From Deltaproteobacteria bacterium (GTDB lineage: Bacteria; Desulfobacterota; DSM-4660; Desulfatiglandales; Desulfatiglandaceae), in the NCBI GenBank assembly GCA_029933075.1, contig JAOZOW010000010.1, forward strand, positions 1-51,450: a stretch of DNA of 51,450 nt. Direction: 5' to 3'. Within the stretch, counting starts at the first letter, position 1. The number at the start of each line of letters is the position of its first letter. The position numbers were made by a program, and so were the translations under genes. Shown piece after piece: positions 19,458 through 28,888 of the stretch. Below the pieces are notes generated by a model. It was not told where the DNA came from. It was given only the letters and a program-made list of their open reading frames with translations, and did not search any database.

Positions 19458-20031
19458 AGGATGAGATCCCCGTCTTCCTTCTCCTTATAACCTCCCTCTG
19501 CCGCTGAAATACGGCGGAAATGATCTTTTCCCGATCACAGGCATTCAGATTGAGGAACTTGACTGCCAGCTGGTAGGTACGCTTGCCATCCTTATTCAAA
19601 GGAATAACACGGACCACCTCGCCCACTACATTTATGAAAACCAGCGGAAATCTGGATAGCAGGAACCTCGCCTGAATTATGCGTCCTCTGTCCACCGGTT
19701 TCTCAACCCGAATATTCATCCCCGACCCGCTGATATTGACACCAGTCCCCTGATAGTAAAGCTCCTGATCTTTCTTCTCGCCGGCGAGCAAAGAAAGGAT
19801 CCGCTCCAATTTTTCATCCATTTGGAGCAGGAAATTGATAACACAGGTATCAAGACCCCTTTCGGCAGGCCGCGGAATACCGGCAAAACCGACCACTTTT
19901 CCAGCATCCGGGGAAAGAATTTCCCCGGCAGGGCCTATCAGCTCCTCATATTCCTCTGGCGGTATTATCCTGAATTTTACACTGAAGGGTATTTCTCCCC
20001 TTACATGGGAACGTCTATCTTCGGAAACCAT
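19441..20031 (-). CDS. PilZ-domain cyclic di-GMP effector
   Basis: A protein of about 196 residues whose N terminus has the PilZ 'D-R-R-x-x-x-R' arginine motif and which later has 'N-I-S-G-S-G-M-N-I', the N/D-x-S-x-x-G motif. Both bind c-di-GMP in the family, so binding is likely intact. The ATG at 20031 has a strong GGGAGG ribosome site; an ATG at 20043 is also in frame. It is first in the cheA operon and overlaps cheA by 17 bp, so it probably couples c-di-GMP levels to chemotaxis or motor control. Confidence 0.88.
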   Translation of the reverse strand: MVSEDRRSHVRGEIPFSVKFRIIPPEEYEELIGPAGEILSPDAGKVVGFAGIPRPAERGLDTCVINFLLQMDEKLERILSLLAGEKKDQELYYQGTGVNISGSGMNIRVEKPVDRGRIIQARFLLSRFPLVFINVVGEVVRVIPLNKDGKRTYQLAVKFLNLNACDREKIISAVFQRQREVIRRRKTGISSYEKSV

Positions 20032-20102
20032 ATTGCCTCCCATCTTTGCGGAAAATTTAAGGCAATGCAGGCGAAACGAAACCGATTCAGCATAAAGATT
20101 AT

Positions 20103-20118
20103 TGCAACTATCATACCA
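20103..20118 (-). promoter_or_regulatory. Sigma-54 promoter of the PilZ-cheA operon
   Basis: On the minus strand TGGTAT-N5-TTGCA has GG and GC separated by ten bases and differs from TGGCAY-N5-TTGCW at one base. The expected start is near 20092, about 60 nt before the PilZ start at 20031. This ties chemotaxis expression to the same sigma factor as flagellar genes. Confidence 0.65.
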
Positions 20119-20409
20119 GTTTCCCTCCCCCTGCAGAATTCAAGGGCTGCATGGCGTCGGGCGACAAATCCTTGGTCGCTCAGGCTCGTGCCGGGCGCAA
20201 AATGCGCGGGAGAAAGACAAAGCGAATGACGACCTGCCTCCGGGAGAAGAGCATGGGGAAATGGAGTGGGGAGTTTTTGTCGGCCCGTCAAATTTTTGGC
20301 GATACAAACCCTGGCCGAAATATGGCTCGATCCAAAAGCTCGATATGCGCCTTGGAGCGTAACAGCGACAAAGGGGGGAGGCATAAAAAAATAGGGGCAA
20401 GGGGAACTT

Positions 20410-20425
20410 CGGAACACTTATTGCA
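20410..20425 (+). promoter_or_regulatory. Candidate sigma-54 promoter of cheR
   Basis: CGGAAC-N5-TTGCA keeps GG, GC, the ten-base spacing and the TTGCA element, but the -24 hexamer has two changes. The predicted start near 20436 leaves a leader of about 170 nt to the ATG at 20606. This is the weakest of the sigma-54 sites listed. Confidence 0.4.
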
Positions 20426-20605
20426 TTTGGAAGACTGTGAGCGAGAGCAATTTTATGGATAAAGGACCCCGCTATGAGCAAGGCGCCATGCCTCCAGGAC
20501 GGCCCTCTCGCCTATGGAGCGCTCGGCCTCGTTAGGCCTTTTGGGCATCAAGCAAGGGAGTCTTTGGCCTATTGTTATGCATGAAAGACTTAGTACGGCA
20601 GAATC

Positions 20606-21364
20606 ATGCAATTGAGCCAGCGACAATTCAAGACATTTAGTGATCTTGTCTACTCCAACTGCGGGATCCACCTGCACGCCGGGAAAAAACATCTCCTCAA
20701 GGCACGCCTTGCCAAAAGGCTTCGAAAGACAAACATCCGCTCTATCGACGAATACCTGCAACTTGTGAAATCCGACGGCCGGGAATTGATCCGCTTCCTC
20801 AATGCCGTCTCCACTAATCACACCTTTTTTTTCCGCGAGCCTCGACATTTTCAATACCTCCACGAAGGTCACCGCAATATATGGTGCGCTGCCTCCTCCA
20901 GCGGCGAAGAACCTTATTCGGTGGCCATCTACTGTCTTGAAAAGGGGTTCAGGCCCAGCATCCTGGCAACGGACATATCCACCAGCGTGCTCCAGACCGG
21001 CCAGAGCGGGATCTACCACCTTTCCAAGACCAAAAATATCCCGAAACGGCTGTTGAAAAAATATTTTCAGAGGGGCAGGGGTAAATGGGAGGGATTCGTG
21101 AGGGTAAAGGAGGAGCTGAGAAGACTTGTCACGTTCAAAAGGTTCAATTTGCTCACCGACCCGTCTCCCTCATGCCAGTTCGACGTCATCTTCTGCAGAA
21201 ACGTTCTGATATACTTTGACCATGCCGTAAAGCTGAGGGTGGTGAACAAGCTCTACGGGGCGCTGAAAAAAAATGGCTATTTTATTATCGGCGGCGCCGA
21301 AAGCCTCAGCAGTCTTCAGCATGGCTACAGGTATATTGAGCCGAGTATCTATATGAAGGCCTGA
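20606..21364 (+). CDS. cheR: Chemoreceptor methyltransferase CheR
   Basis: A 252-residue SAM-dependent methyltransferase that methylates glutamates on chemoreceptors. The N-terminal helical domain is followed by the SAM-binding 'A-A-S-S-S-G-E-E-P-Y-S' loop and 'F-D-V-I-F-C-R-N-V-L-I-Y-F', both diagnostic of CheR. The 'H-T-F-F-F-R-E' entry is the usual T-x-F-F-R-x motif. Residues linking it to the Rossmann core are shorter than in many CheR proteins. The ribosome site is poor. It is transcribed away from the cheA operon and followed by the cytochrome gene after 48 bp. Confidence 0.94.
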   Translation: MQLSQRQFKTFSDLVYSNCGIHLHAGKKHLLKARLAKRLRKTNIRSIDEYLQLVKSDGRELIRFLNAVSTNHTFFFREPRHFQYLHEGHRNIWCAASSSGEEPYSVAIYCLEKGFRPSILATDISTSVLQTGQSGIYHLSKTKNIPKRLLKKYFQRGRGKWEGFVRVKEELRRLVTFKRFNLLTDPSPSCQFDVIFCRNVLIYFDHAVKLRVVNKLYGALKKNGYFIIGGAESLSSLQHGYRYIEPSIYMKA

Positions 21365-21412
21365 TAGGGGCTCCTCCTCTAAGGCCTAAAGATAACTGAA
21401 GGGAGGAAGAAA

Positions 21413-21910
21413 ATGCCGAAGAAGAGAAAAAGGTTCCTGGCATTCCGCTTTTCGGGTGTCATCCTGCAGGTCATCTGCCTCCTGTGGTTGGTCTCTGCTG
21501 CAAGTGGCAGAAGTGAAGAATCCGTAAAGACCTATGTGGGTTCGGAGGCATGTAAGGAGTGCCACGAAGCGGAGTACAGCAATTTCAAGAGGTATGCAAA
21601 GAAAAGTCATTCCTTCGAAAGCATAATGACCATGAAAAAGGGGCTCACCCAAGAGGAGATGAAAAAATGCTTTGCATGTCACACCACAGGGTACGGCGAG
21701 CCGGGAGGGTTCAGATCGGAGGCCGAGACCCCGAACCTCAAGAACACGGGATGTGAGGCATGCCACGGTCCCGGAAGCCTCCACGTTGAGACAGAGGACC
21801 CGGGCGATATCAAAGGGCGCCTTACCCGAGAAGATTGCAAGGCATGCCATAATTCGGACCGAGTAAAGGCATTTAAATTTAAACCATTAATCTATGGAGG
21901 AGCACACTGA
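21413..21910 (+). CDS. Exported tetraheme cytochrome c
   Basis: A 165-residue protein with an N-terminal signal peptide and four CxxCH heme-binding motifs (C-K-E-C-H, C-F-A-C-H, C-E-A-C-H and C-K-A-C-H) spread over the mature part. The spacing resembles the cytochrome c554-like tetraheme family, in which hemes come in close pairs. It is periplasmic by inference from the signal peptide. A good ribosome site (GGGAGG) precedes the ATG. Its stop overlaps the start of the next gene (TGATG), a chemoreceptor that itself has a periplasmic heme motif. An electron donor or redox partner for that receptor is likely but unproven. Confidence 0.88.
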   Translation: MPKKRKRFLAFRFSGVILQVICLLWLVSAASGRSEESVKTYVGSEACKECHEAEYSNFKRYAKKSHSFESIMTMKKGLTQEEMKKCFACHTTGYGEPGGFRSEAETPNLKNTGCEACHGPGSLHVETEDPGDIKGRLTREDCKACHNSDRVKAFKFKPLIYGGAH

Positions 21911-23349
21911 TGAAAAGTACTGCCAAAGGCGTGCGGTTCATGCTCGGCAGCTTTGCCGTCCTGCTTATGACCGTACTGGGTTCCATCATATACCTGAATG
22001 TCTCGGATCTCCATTTGCATTCCCGCTCTCAGGCCCTCAGTGCCGCTCGCATGCTGTCTGATTCCGTATACAATGGCATGCTATACCCCATGTCCATGGG
22101 TGATTCGGCTACGATAAGGCAGCAGATGACCAACTACAAAAACCACTTGAATGGGGTTGAAGTAGTGGTCTTCGATATACACAAGGACATTGCCTATGCT
22201 ACCGAGCGGCAGAAAGTAGGCAAAAATCTGGCGGGACTGATCGACTCCGACGAATTGAAGTCAGATCTTGAAAAAATGATGACCGACGGCAAAGCGCCCC
22301 GGAAGGGATACGAGGAGCTCATAGGGGGAAGGCCCTTCCTATCCATTGTGCGTCCCATTTCAAACGAAAAAAGCTGCCACCACTGCCACGGGGCGAGCCG
22401 TTCCGTCCTTGGCGGACTGATGATAAGACAGGATATAGGGCACATCTATGGTTCCCTCAGGGCCCTACGTAACAAGAACATCATCATCGGCATCCTCAGC
22501 ACCCTTGTGAGCATACTCTTCATTTTCTTTCTTACTTCAAAGCTGGTCATAAAACCGGTAAAAAAGGTCGCTGAGGGCTTGGATACCACAGCGGAGCAGT
22601 TGACCTCCGCTGCGAGGCAAGTATCATCAGCAAGCCACAACCTGGCCGAAGGGGCAAGCGAGCAAGCTTCATCCCTTGAACAGACTTCCGCTTCGCTTCA
22701 CAAGATGTCTTCCATGACTAAGCGAAACGCAGATCATGCGGAACAGGCGGACAGTCTGTCAAAAAAGAGCATAGACAACCTGAGAAATGCCAACACCTCA
22801 ATGAAAGCCCTGATTAGATCCATGGAAGAAGCCTCCACATTAAGCGGTAACGTGGCCAAGATAATCAAGACCGTGGATGAAATCGCTTTTCAGACCAACC
22901 TCCTTGCGCTGAATGCAGCGGTTGAGGCCGCCAGAGCCGGCGATGCCGGAGCGGGCTTTTCTGTGGTGGCAGACGAGGTCCGGAACCTCGCCCTCCGAAG
23001 CGCGGAGGCATCGGGCAGCACTCAGAACCTGGTGGAGGACATCATCGGTAAGATTCAGGAAGGATCGGAACTTGTCAGAGAGACCGACGACAGGTATCGA
23101 GAAGTAGCCCTCAGCGTCCAGAAAGTCACGGAACTCGTGAGGGAAATCTCTGCTGCCTCCCGGGAGCAGGCAGAGGGAATCGAGCATCTGAACAGGGCTG
23201 TCTCGGAGATAGACAGGGTCACCCAGCAGAATGCGGCCAGTGCCGAGGAAACAGCATCGGCCAGCGAGGAAATGAACGCACAGTCAGAGCAGATGAAAGC
23301 GGTGGTAAATCAATTAGGGGCCATGGTGGGGGGCGGAGCCGGAAAATAA
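21910..23349 (+). CDS. Methyl-accepting chemotaxis protein with periplasmic heme motif
   Basis: A 479-residue chemoreceptor. It has a first membrane helix at about residues 13-30, a periplasmic PAS-like sensor domain of about 155 residues, and a second membrane helix near 190-209. The cytoplasmic signalling domain contains the conserved hairpin tip '[20 protein letters not shown]'. The sensor contains C-H-H-C-H at residues 156-160, a c-type heme-binding motif. Geobacter proteins with such heme-containing sensors (GSU0582, GSU0935) are known, so redox, oxygen or nitric-oxide sensing is reasonable. It is translationally coupled to the tetraheme cytochrome gene. Confidence 0.9.
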   Translation: MKSTAKGVRFMLGSFAVLLMTVLGSIIYLNVSDLHLHSRSQALSAARMLSDSVYNGMLYPMSMGDSATIRQQMTNYKNHLNGVEVVVFDIHKDIAYATERQKVGKNLAGLIDSDELKSDLEKMMTDGKAPRKGYEELIGGRPFLSIVRPISNEKSCHHCHGASRSVLGGLMIRQDIGHIYGSLRALRNKNIIIGILSTLVSILFIFFLTSKLVIKPVKKVAEGLDTTAEQLTSAARQVSSASHNLAEGASEQASSLEQTSASLHKMSSMTKRNADHAEQADSLSKKSIDNLRNANTSMKALIRSMEEASTLSGNVAKIIKTVDEIAFQTNLLALNAAVEAARAGDAGAGFSVVADEVRNLALRSAEASGSTQNLVEDIIGKIQEGSELVRETDDRYREVALSVQKVTELVREISAASREQAEGIEHLNRAVSEIDRVTQQNAASAEETASASEEMNAQSEQMKAVVNQLGAMVGGGAGK

Positions 23350-23378
23350 TAGGGGCACAAGGAGTCAAAAAGGGCAGA

Positions 23379-23720
23379 TCATGTCTTGCAGGGTTCCGGA
23401 CCTCGGCTCCGGGTGGAATTGAGCCTTTCGATTGCAGGGAGCCAAGCATCCCTGAGGTGCTCCCAGAAAAACATCTGTGCAAGCACAAACCTGTTGTGGG
23501 CAGACCCCGCGCCTTTCATTGTCCTGTCCCACTTCTCTTGGAAGGCCCAAAGCCTGGCCCTCAGGGATTCATCATCAACCCCGTCGATGAATGTTTCTAT
23601 CATCCTCTTACGCTCCCGTTCAAAGGCCAGCCTGTCCTCCCTGAAAAGCCTCGAGAGCATTTCATGTCTCAAGAGGGCCTCCCTTTCCCGGATTTCTCTT
23701 TCCTCCCCGTCCCCAGACAT
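23379..23720 (-). CDS. DUF3135-like small protein
   Basis: A 113-residue charged helical protein without signal peptide. The pattern 'L-F-R-E-D-R-L-A-F-E-R-E-R' followed by 'R-A-R-L-W-A-F-Q' resembles the DUF3135 family, small proteins of unknown function in proteobacteria. It is convergent with the heme chemoreceptor and divergent from the cheW operon. Nothing in the sequence suggests a particular function; the family match is by eye and only moderate. Confidence 0.6.
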   Translation of the reverse strand: MSGDGEEREIREREALLRHEMLSRLFREDRLAFERERKRMIETFIDGVDDESLRARLWAFQEKWDRTMKGAGSAHNRFVLAQMFFWEHLRDAWLPAIERLNSTRSRGPEPCKT

Positions 23721-23959
23721 CTCTCATGTGCCCTCCACTGGATTTTTCCATCCGGCCACAATGCTGCCCCGGCCTGATCGCCGCACATACTGCTCACAAA
23801 CACTCCACCCCTGTCATGAGAGCCGATCCTTGTCAAAACTTTGACGGGTCCTGCGCCTCGGCTCCCGTCAGCTCCCGAAAGTATGGGGCCGACAAACTCC
23901 CCTGGCAGCGAACCCCATTCCAGAGATCCTCATGGAGTTCAGGCAGGGGTCCTTAATGG

Positions 23960-23975
23960 TGGCATTTTTTTTGCA
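23960..23975 (+). promoter_or_regulatory. Sigma-54 promoter of the cheW signalling operon
   Basis: TGGCAT-N5-TTGCA is essentially a perfect sigma-54 site, with ten bases between GG and GC. The expected start is near 23986, about 40 nt before the cheW start codon. It would drive the twelve-gene plus-strand cluster to 39345. The 240 bp between it and the DUF3135-like gene show no other feature. Confidence 0.75.
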
Positions 23976-24026
23976 TAAAATTAGACTAAAACAGCTAATA
24001 GGTCAAGTTAAGGAGGTGATTTCCCA

Positions 24027-24563
24027 TTGGCAGAGCCAGCACAAAACTTGGAACAGCCTGAAGGTCATCTCTCTGAAAAAGAGGGTAAGTACCTGACCTT
24101 CACCCTGGGTCAGGAGGAGTACGGTATCGGCATCCTGAAGATCAAGGAAATCATAGGGATGATGCCCATCACCAGGGTACCCCATACCCCCGAATACGTA
24201 AAAGGGGTCATCAATCTCCGGGGAAAGGTGATCCCCGTGGTGGACCTGAGACAGAAGTTCGGAATGACAGAGATAGACTACTCCGAGCGCACCTGCATTA
24301 TCGTTGTGGAGATTGAAGGGCGGTCCGGGGAGGTGATGGTCGGCCTCGTGGTTGATTCCGTTTCCGAGGTCCTCAACATCAGGGGAGATGAAATCGAAGA
24401 GACTCCCGCCTTTGGTGCCAGTGAGGACACGGATTACATCCTGGGCATGGCCAAGATGGACGGCATGGTGAAGATTCTGCTGGATATAGATCAAGTGCTG
24501 CGAGCAGAGGAAGTGGCGCTGGTGCGCCAAACGCTATACGAAAAACATGAGGAGGATCAATGA
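24027..24563 (+). CDS. cheW: Chemotaxis adaptor CheW
   Basis: A 178-residue CheW-like protein that links chemoreceptors to the P5 domain of CheA. The signatures '[11 protein letters not shown]', '[12 protein letters not shown]' and 'V-I-P-V-V-D-L-R' are present. The start codon is TTG, supported by an ideal AAGGAGGTGAT ribosome site eight bases upstream. No ATG upstream or shortly downstream gives a better fit. It is the first gene of the operon and precedes the Cache chemoreceptor by one base. Confidence 0.95.
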   Translation: MAEPAQNLEQPEGHLSEKEGKYLTFTLGQEEYGIGILKIKEIIGMMPITRVPHTPEYVKGVINLRGKVIPVVDLRQKFGMTEIDYSERTCIIVVEIEGRSGEVMVGLVVDSVSEVLNIRGDEIEETPAFGASEDTDYILGMAKMDGMVKILLDIDQVLRAEEVALVRQTLYEKHEEDQ

Positions 24564-24564
24564 G

Positions 24565-26406
24565 ATGAGCGTCAGCAAAAAAATCACACTTCTTATAGCC
24601 GCCGCACTGGTGGTCGCCTCGGCAGTTACGGCCGCCCTCGCCGTGTGGCAGATCAACACCATTGGAAACAGAACGATCGAAGAGATTAAGAAGACGGCCG
24701 AGGCCGATATGGAGAAAATGAGGGTGGATGGGGAAAGGCGAGCTCAGTTCTTCAGGGAAGAGCTCCTCAAACACAAAAAAGAGATGCTTCGATCCCAGGT
24801 GCAGACGACCTTCAGCATGCTCCGCAAGGCGCTGAAAGACGCCAAGATGGTCTATCAAGGAGGAGGACTGGATGAAAGGGTGAAGGAGGCCATGGTGAAA
24901 GAGCAGCAACAGACCATAGCACATTTCATAGGTAAGCTCCGCTACGGCCCAGAGAACAAGGATTACTTCTGGATAAACGACATGCATCCAAGGATGGTCA
25001 TACACCCTTACAAACCTGAACTCAACGGAAAGGACCTCTCAAACATCAAGGACCCCACGGGCAAAAGGCTCTTCATGGAATTCGTGAGGGTCTGCCGTGA
25101 AAAGGGAGAGGGCTTTGTGGAGTATAACTGGCCAAAGCCCGGTTCCGAGAAACCGGTGCCGAAGCTCTCTTTCGTCAAACTCTTTAAGGAGTGGAACTGG
25201 ATAATAGGCACGGGCTTTTATATCGACGATATAGAGGCGCTGGTGGAAGCCAGAAGGAAAGAACTGGAAAAGAGCATAAGTGCAATGACGGAACAGACGA
25301 AGGCGAAGATCGCCAAGACCAGGGAGGAAATCAAAGGGCAAATCGCAAGCATAATCGCCCAGATTACAGGGGCTTCGGCCCTGCTACTTGCATTGGTCCT
25401 CGGCACCTCATATTTCTTCATGAAAAGGAACATAACCAGGCCGATAATTCGGATAATCGATGGGCTAAACGATGCTGCTGCTCAGGTCTCCTCCGGGGCG
25501 AAAGAGGTCTCCTCGGCAAGCCAGTCCCTTGCCGAAGGGGCTTCCGAACAGGCGGCCTCCATTGAAGAGACCTCTTCATCCCTGGAAGAAATGTCCTCCA
25601 TGACAAAAATGAATGCCGACAATGCAAGCCAAGCAGACAGCCTTATGGCCGAAGCCAACCGGGTGGTTGAGCAGGCAAATGAGTCCATGGGAAAGCTTAC
25701 CGCCTCCATGAAGGAGATTTCAAAGGCAAGCGAGGAAACTTCCAAAATCATAAAGACAATTGACGAAATTGCCTTCCAAACCAATCTGTTGGCCCTGAAC
25801 GCAGCGGTGGAGGCTGCCCGGGCGGGTGAGGCCGGAGCAGGGTTCGCAGTGGTTGCCGACGAAGTCAGAAACTTGGCTATGCGCGCGGCAGAGGCTGCCA
25901 AAGATACCTCGGGGCTAATTGAAGGCACGATTGCAAAGGTCAAGAGCGGTGGTGAACTGGTTGAAATGACGAACGAGGCATTTTCTGAGATGGCCAAGAG
26001 CACCGCCAAGGTCGGCGAGTTGGTGGGCGAAATCGCAGCCGCCTCCAATGAGCAGGCCCAGGGCATTGACCAGCTCAACAAAGCAGTGGCCGAAATGGAC
26101 AAGGTGGTCCAGCAAAATGCGGGCAATGCAGAAGAATCCGCTTCGGCCTCAGAGGAGCTGAACGCTCAGGCAGAGGAGATGAAAGGCATCGTGGGAGAAT
26201 TGGTGGACATGATCGGCGGCAACGCACACCCCGAAGGCCGGAACCATGAAACGCCCTTCGAGTGCCACTCCATGGTCCCGGAGAGGAGCCCTGCTCCGAT
26301 ACCGAAAAGGAGCGCTGGCAAGGATCTTCAGGTGGCAGAACAAAACGAAGAGATAAGTCCCGACCAAGTTATTCCGCTCAAAGAGGATGAATTTGAAGAC
26401 TTCTGA
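24565..26406 (+). CDS. Methyl-accepting chemotaxis protein with Cache sensor
   Basis: A protein of 613 residues with an N-terminal membrane helix, a large extracytoplasmic domain of about 250 residues and a second membrane helix near residues 275-295. The sensor includes '[15 protein letters not shown]' and 'W-I-I-G-T-G-F-Y', marks of a single Cache domain (sCache_2), often a binder of organic acids. The signalling domain contains the [12 protein letters not shown] tip. The ATG at 24565 is preceded by GGAGG and follows the cheW stop directly; an earlier ATG at 24547 lies inside cheW. The C terminus has a 60-residue extension that ends in an acidic 'D-E-F-E-D-F', possibly a methyltransferase tether. 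Confidence 0.94.
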   Translation: MSVSKKITLLIAAALVVASAVTAALAVWQINTIGNRTIEEIKKTAEADMEKMRVDGERRAQFFREELLKHKKEMLRSQVQTTFSMLRKALKDAKMVYQGGGLDERVKEAMVKEQQQTIAHFIGKLRYGPENKDYFWINDMHPRMVIHPYKPELNGKDLSNIKDPTGKRLFMEFVRVCREKGEGFVEYNWPKPGSEKPVPKLSFVKLFKEWNWIIGTGFYIDDIEALVEARRKELEKSISAMTEQTKAKIAKTREEIKGQIASIIAQITGASALLLALVLGTSYFFMKRNITRPIIRIIDGLNDAAAQVSSGAKEVSSASQSLAEGASEQAASIEETSSSLEEMSSMTKMNADNASQADSLMAEANRVVEQANESMGKLTASMKEISKASEETSKIIKTIDEIAFQTNLLALNAAVEAARAGEAGAGFAVVADEVRNLAMRAAEAAKDTSGLIEGTIAKVKSGGELVEMTNEAFSEMAKSTAKVGELVGEIAAASNEQAQGIDQLNKAVAEMDKVVQQNAGNAEESASASEELNAQAEEMKGIVGELVDMIGGNAHPEGRNHETPFECHSMVPERSPAPIPKRSAGKDLQVAEQNEEISPDQVIPLKEDEFEDF

Positions 26407-26422
26407 ATAGCAAAAAACTCCG

Positions 26423-27865
26423 ATGGACTCTGAAATACTCATTATCGGCGACCACGGAAAAGACGGGGAACTCTTTGAGAAGACCCTGGCGCGAAAGGGG
26501 TTCCTTTTGCATTTCGTTTCCCCGAGGAACCGGGTTGAGGAAAGGATCCTGAGCCGTGAGTTCAGCGCAATTCTTGTGGACCATGACTTAGTTGGGGACA
26601 AAACCTTCCACTTAATAGAACTCCTACAGGCCAATCGCTCCAGATCCTGTCTGATTCTTTACGGAGATAATGGGAACGGGGGGAAAATCTCGGACCTTCT
26701 CCAGGGGGGCGTATACGGCTTTGTTTCCAGGGCCACGCTCCCGGACCGCCTCTACGATACCATCTTAGGGGGGCTTGAGAATCGCAAGGCCTTCATCGAA
26801 GTCCTTGAAATGATCGATGAGATGAAAGATGTGAACGAAAAGCTGAAAAAAGAAAAAGAGGCCCTGAGGAAAAAAAACCGAGAGTTGAGCTTTATCAACC
26901 TCCTGAGCAGCAAGGTCTCTTATGATATGAATTGGGACAGGATCCTTCCAAGGATCCTGGATGCAGGGCTGCAGGAGGCTATCAAGTACGAGGGAATCGC
27001 CATTCTTTATCGCCTCGGGGCAAGGTGGAACCTGGCCGTTCATTTGCCCAACAGCGAGATCAACCGGGAAATCCTCAAGGAGCTAAAGGCCCATATGGTC
27101 AAAAGATTCCGCTCCATCTCGAAGGAGTGGATTTCCCTGGAACAACTGGCCGTTCACCTCTACCCACCCAGCCTGAGAATTTCCTCTGGTTCATCCTTTT
27201 TTATCAAGACTGAATGGACCCTCCCCCTGAGCATAGCTGGCAAGCACCTGGGGATCTTCCTGATAATTCCCAAAAACAGGAGACGCCTCCATGACAAAGA
27301 AAAGGAGCTGGTCTCCACTCTGTGTAACATCTTGGCCATGTCGCTCAAGAACGCCCAGGAATACCACAACCTCAAAGAGATGGCTGTCAGGGACGGGCTT
27401 ACGGGAATCTTGAATCACAAAGGGTTTACGGATTCCCTGAACAGGGAATTCCAGAGAGCCATACGCTATGGCAATTCCTTATCCCTCATCATGATTGACG
27501 TGGATAATTTCAAAGCCATCAACGACTCTCTGGGTCACCCTGCAGGGGACCGTGTGCTCCGGGAGCTGGCCCTCTGTCTGGAGAACTCCGTAAGGCATTC
27601 CGATATAGTTGCCAGATATGGAGGAGATGAGTTTGCCATACTCCTGCCGGAAACCGCCATGGACCAAGCCCAACTGCTCGTGGCCAGGATCAAGACCAAT
27701 GTGAGGGATCATCTTTTTAGATGGGACGATGAAAAAATAAATGTAGAGATAAGTTACGGGGTCTCCAGCCTACATGAGTTGGGCAGCGGAAAAGACCAGG
27801 ATGAGCTGCTCCGAAGGGCCGACTCCCGGCTCTACCAAAACAAGCGATCACTAAAGGCAATGTGA
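26423..27865 (+). CDS. Degenerate receiver-GAF-GGDEF diguanylate cyclase
   Basis: A 480-residue soluble protein. Residues 1-120 resemble a receiver fold but the acid pocket is reduced ('I-I-G-D-H-G') and the conserved Lys is absent, so phosphorylation is doubtful. A coiled coil at about 125-160 leads into a GAF-like domain (about 165-315). The C terminus is a GGDEF domain with an intact 'R-Y-G-G-D-E-F' active site and an R-x-x-D inhibitory site just upstream ('R-H-S-D'). It should make c-di-GMP with product inhibition. It follows the Cache chemoreceptor by 16 bp. Confidence 0.88.
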   Translation: MDSEILIIGDHGKDGELFEKTLARKGFLLHFVSPRNRVEERILSREFSAILVDHDLVGDKTFHLIELLQANRSRSCLILYGDNGNGGKISDLLQGGVYGFVSRATLPDRLYDTILGGLENRKAFIEVLEMIDEMKDVNEKLKKEKEALRKKNRELSFINLLSSKVSYDMNWDRILPRILDAGLQEAIKYEGIAILYRLGARWNLAVHLPNSEINREILKELKAHMVKRFRSISKEWISLEQLAVHLYPPSLRISSGSSFFIKTEWTLPLSIAGKHLGIFLIIPKNRRRLHDKEKELVSTLCNILAMSLKNAQEYHNLKEMAVRDGLTGILNHKGFTDSLNREFQRAIRYGNSLSLIMIDVDNFKAINDSLGHPAGDRVLRELALCLENSVRHSDIVARYGGDEFAILLPETAMDQAQLLVARIKTNVRDHLFRWDDEKINVEISYGVSSLHELGSGKDQDELLRRADSRLYQNKRSLKAM

Positions 27866-27919
27866 CAGCCCCCGGACACTCTGATGAAGTCGTGCTGGGT
27901 GAAGCCTGAAGTAAGAAAG

Positions 27920-28888
27920 ATGACCGATCCGTTTCCCATATTGATCGCGGAAGACGATCCCGTCTCCCGCAAATTACTGGAGAAAAGTCTTACCAATGGG
28001 GGCTACAGGGTGGTATGCGCGGAAAATGGGCGCCAGGCCATGGATATCCTCGAAAAGACTTTTTTTCCTCTGGTCATTACGGACTGGATGATGCCGCAGA
28101 TGAACGGCCTTGAGCTCTGCCGCGCCATCAGGGCGCAGCAATTTGAGGGGTATGTGTTTATAGTGTTGGTTACTGCCAAGGACAACCATGATGATATTAT
28201 AAAGGGACTGGAGGCCGGCGCCGATGACTATATCACAAAACCTTACAGCAGCACAGAGCTGATTGCCAGGCTAAAAGGGGCCAGACGCATCCTGGAATTA
28301 GAGAGATCTCTTAGGGAGGCAAACGAGAGAATAAGGATCCTCTCCATCACCGATCCCCTGACCGGCATTTATAACAGGGGTTATATGACGGAGCGCTTAT
28401 CACAGGAGATAGCACGGGCAAGGCGATACATGCATCCCCTTTGTCTCATCATGAGCGATATAGATCACTTCAAAATAATCAATGACCTGCACGGACATCA
28501 GGCGGGTGACCGTGTGCTGAGGCATTTCACGCGCCGTCTGAGCAACTCCATCAGGAAGGGTATCGACTGGCTTGCCCGCTACGGGGGAGAGGAATTTTTG
28601 ATAGTGCTGCCCGAAACCCCGCTTGAAGGGGCACGCCATGTTGCAGAGAGGCTCCGCATACTGGTCTCAGAGAGCCCTGTTACTTTGAACGGTAAGCCCG
28701 TTACCATAACGGCAAGTTTTGGGGTAAGTGAGTTCGACCCCTCTGGCAGGAGCGGCATCCTCTCGGACGAAGCACTCGTAGAAACACTTATAGGAGAGGC
28801 GGACAGGCATCTTTACGAGGCCAAAAGAGGGGGAAGGAACCGCGTCAATTGGGCAGAGGAGTTCAATGAAGAAGATTCTCGTAGTTGA
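27920..28888 (+). CDS. Receiver-GGDEF response regulator
   Basis: A protein of 322 residues of the PleD/WspR arrangement. The receiver has 'A-E-D-D-P' and the acceptor Asp in 'V-I-T-D-W-M-M-P'; Thr and 'Y-I-T-K-P' are present. The GGDEF domain reads 'R-Y-G-G-E-E-F', an active variant. The inhibitory-site position holds K-G-I-D instead of R-x-x-D, so feedback inhibition may be weaker than in its neighbour. Phosphorylation by one of the hybrid kinases here would be expected to raise c-di-GMP. Start codon choice is uncertain; an ATG at 27884 adds 12 residues. The end overlaps the next gene by 23 bp. Confidence 0.9.
   Translation: MTDPFPILIAEDDPVSRKLLEKSLTNGGYRVVCAENGRQAMDILEKTFFPLVITDWMMPQMNGLELCRAIRAQQFEGYVFIVLVTAKDNHDDIIKGLEAGADDYITKPYSSTELIARLKGARRILELERSLREANERIRILSITDPLTGIYNRGYMTERLSQEIARARRYMHPLCLIMSDIDHFKIINDLHGHQAGDRVLRHFTRRLSNSIRKGIDWLARYGGEEFLIVLPETPLEGARHVAERLRILVSESPVTLNGKPVTITASFGVSEFDPSGRSGILSDEALVETLIGEADRHLYEAKRGGRNRVNWAEEFNEEDSRS

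Larger units (their letters stand above)
20044..20605 (+). other. Divergent control region between the PilZ-cheA operon and cheR
   Basis: No convincing gene is seen in about 560 bp. The stretch contains two facing sigma-54 sites (20103-20118 and 20410-20425). A weak short hairpin followed by four T (20525-20542) lies before cheR. The open frames here lack ribosome sites and are not conserved-looking. Confidence 0.6.

Noticed and set aside
20525-20542. Hairpin with four T before cheR as an attenuator
   Set aside because: The stem is only five pairs and the T-run four bases, too weak to call without expression data.
20453-21019. 188-residue open frame on the minus strand over cheR
   Set aside because: CheR signatures in the plus strand explain the DNA. 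This frame is antisense and unrelated to any known protein by eye.
23721-23959. Gene between the DUF3135-like gene and the cheW promoter
   Set aside because: Frames there are short, lack ribosome sites and show no family features; only the sigma-54 site further on is supported.
25482-26126. Minus-strand open frame opposite the Cache chemoreceptor
   Set aside because: It is a mirror of the Ala-rich coiled-coil signalling domain and not supported by any signal.
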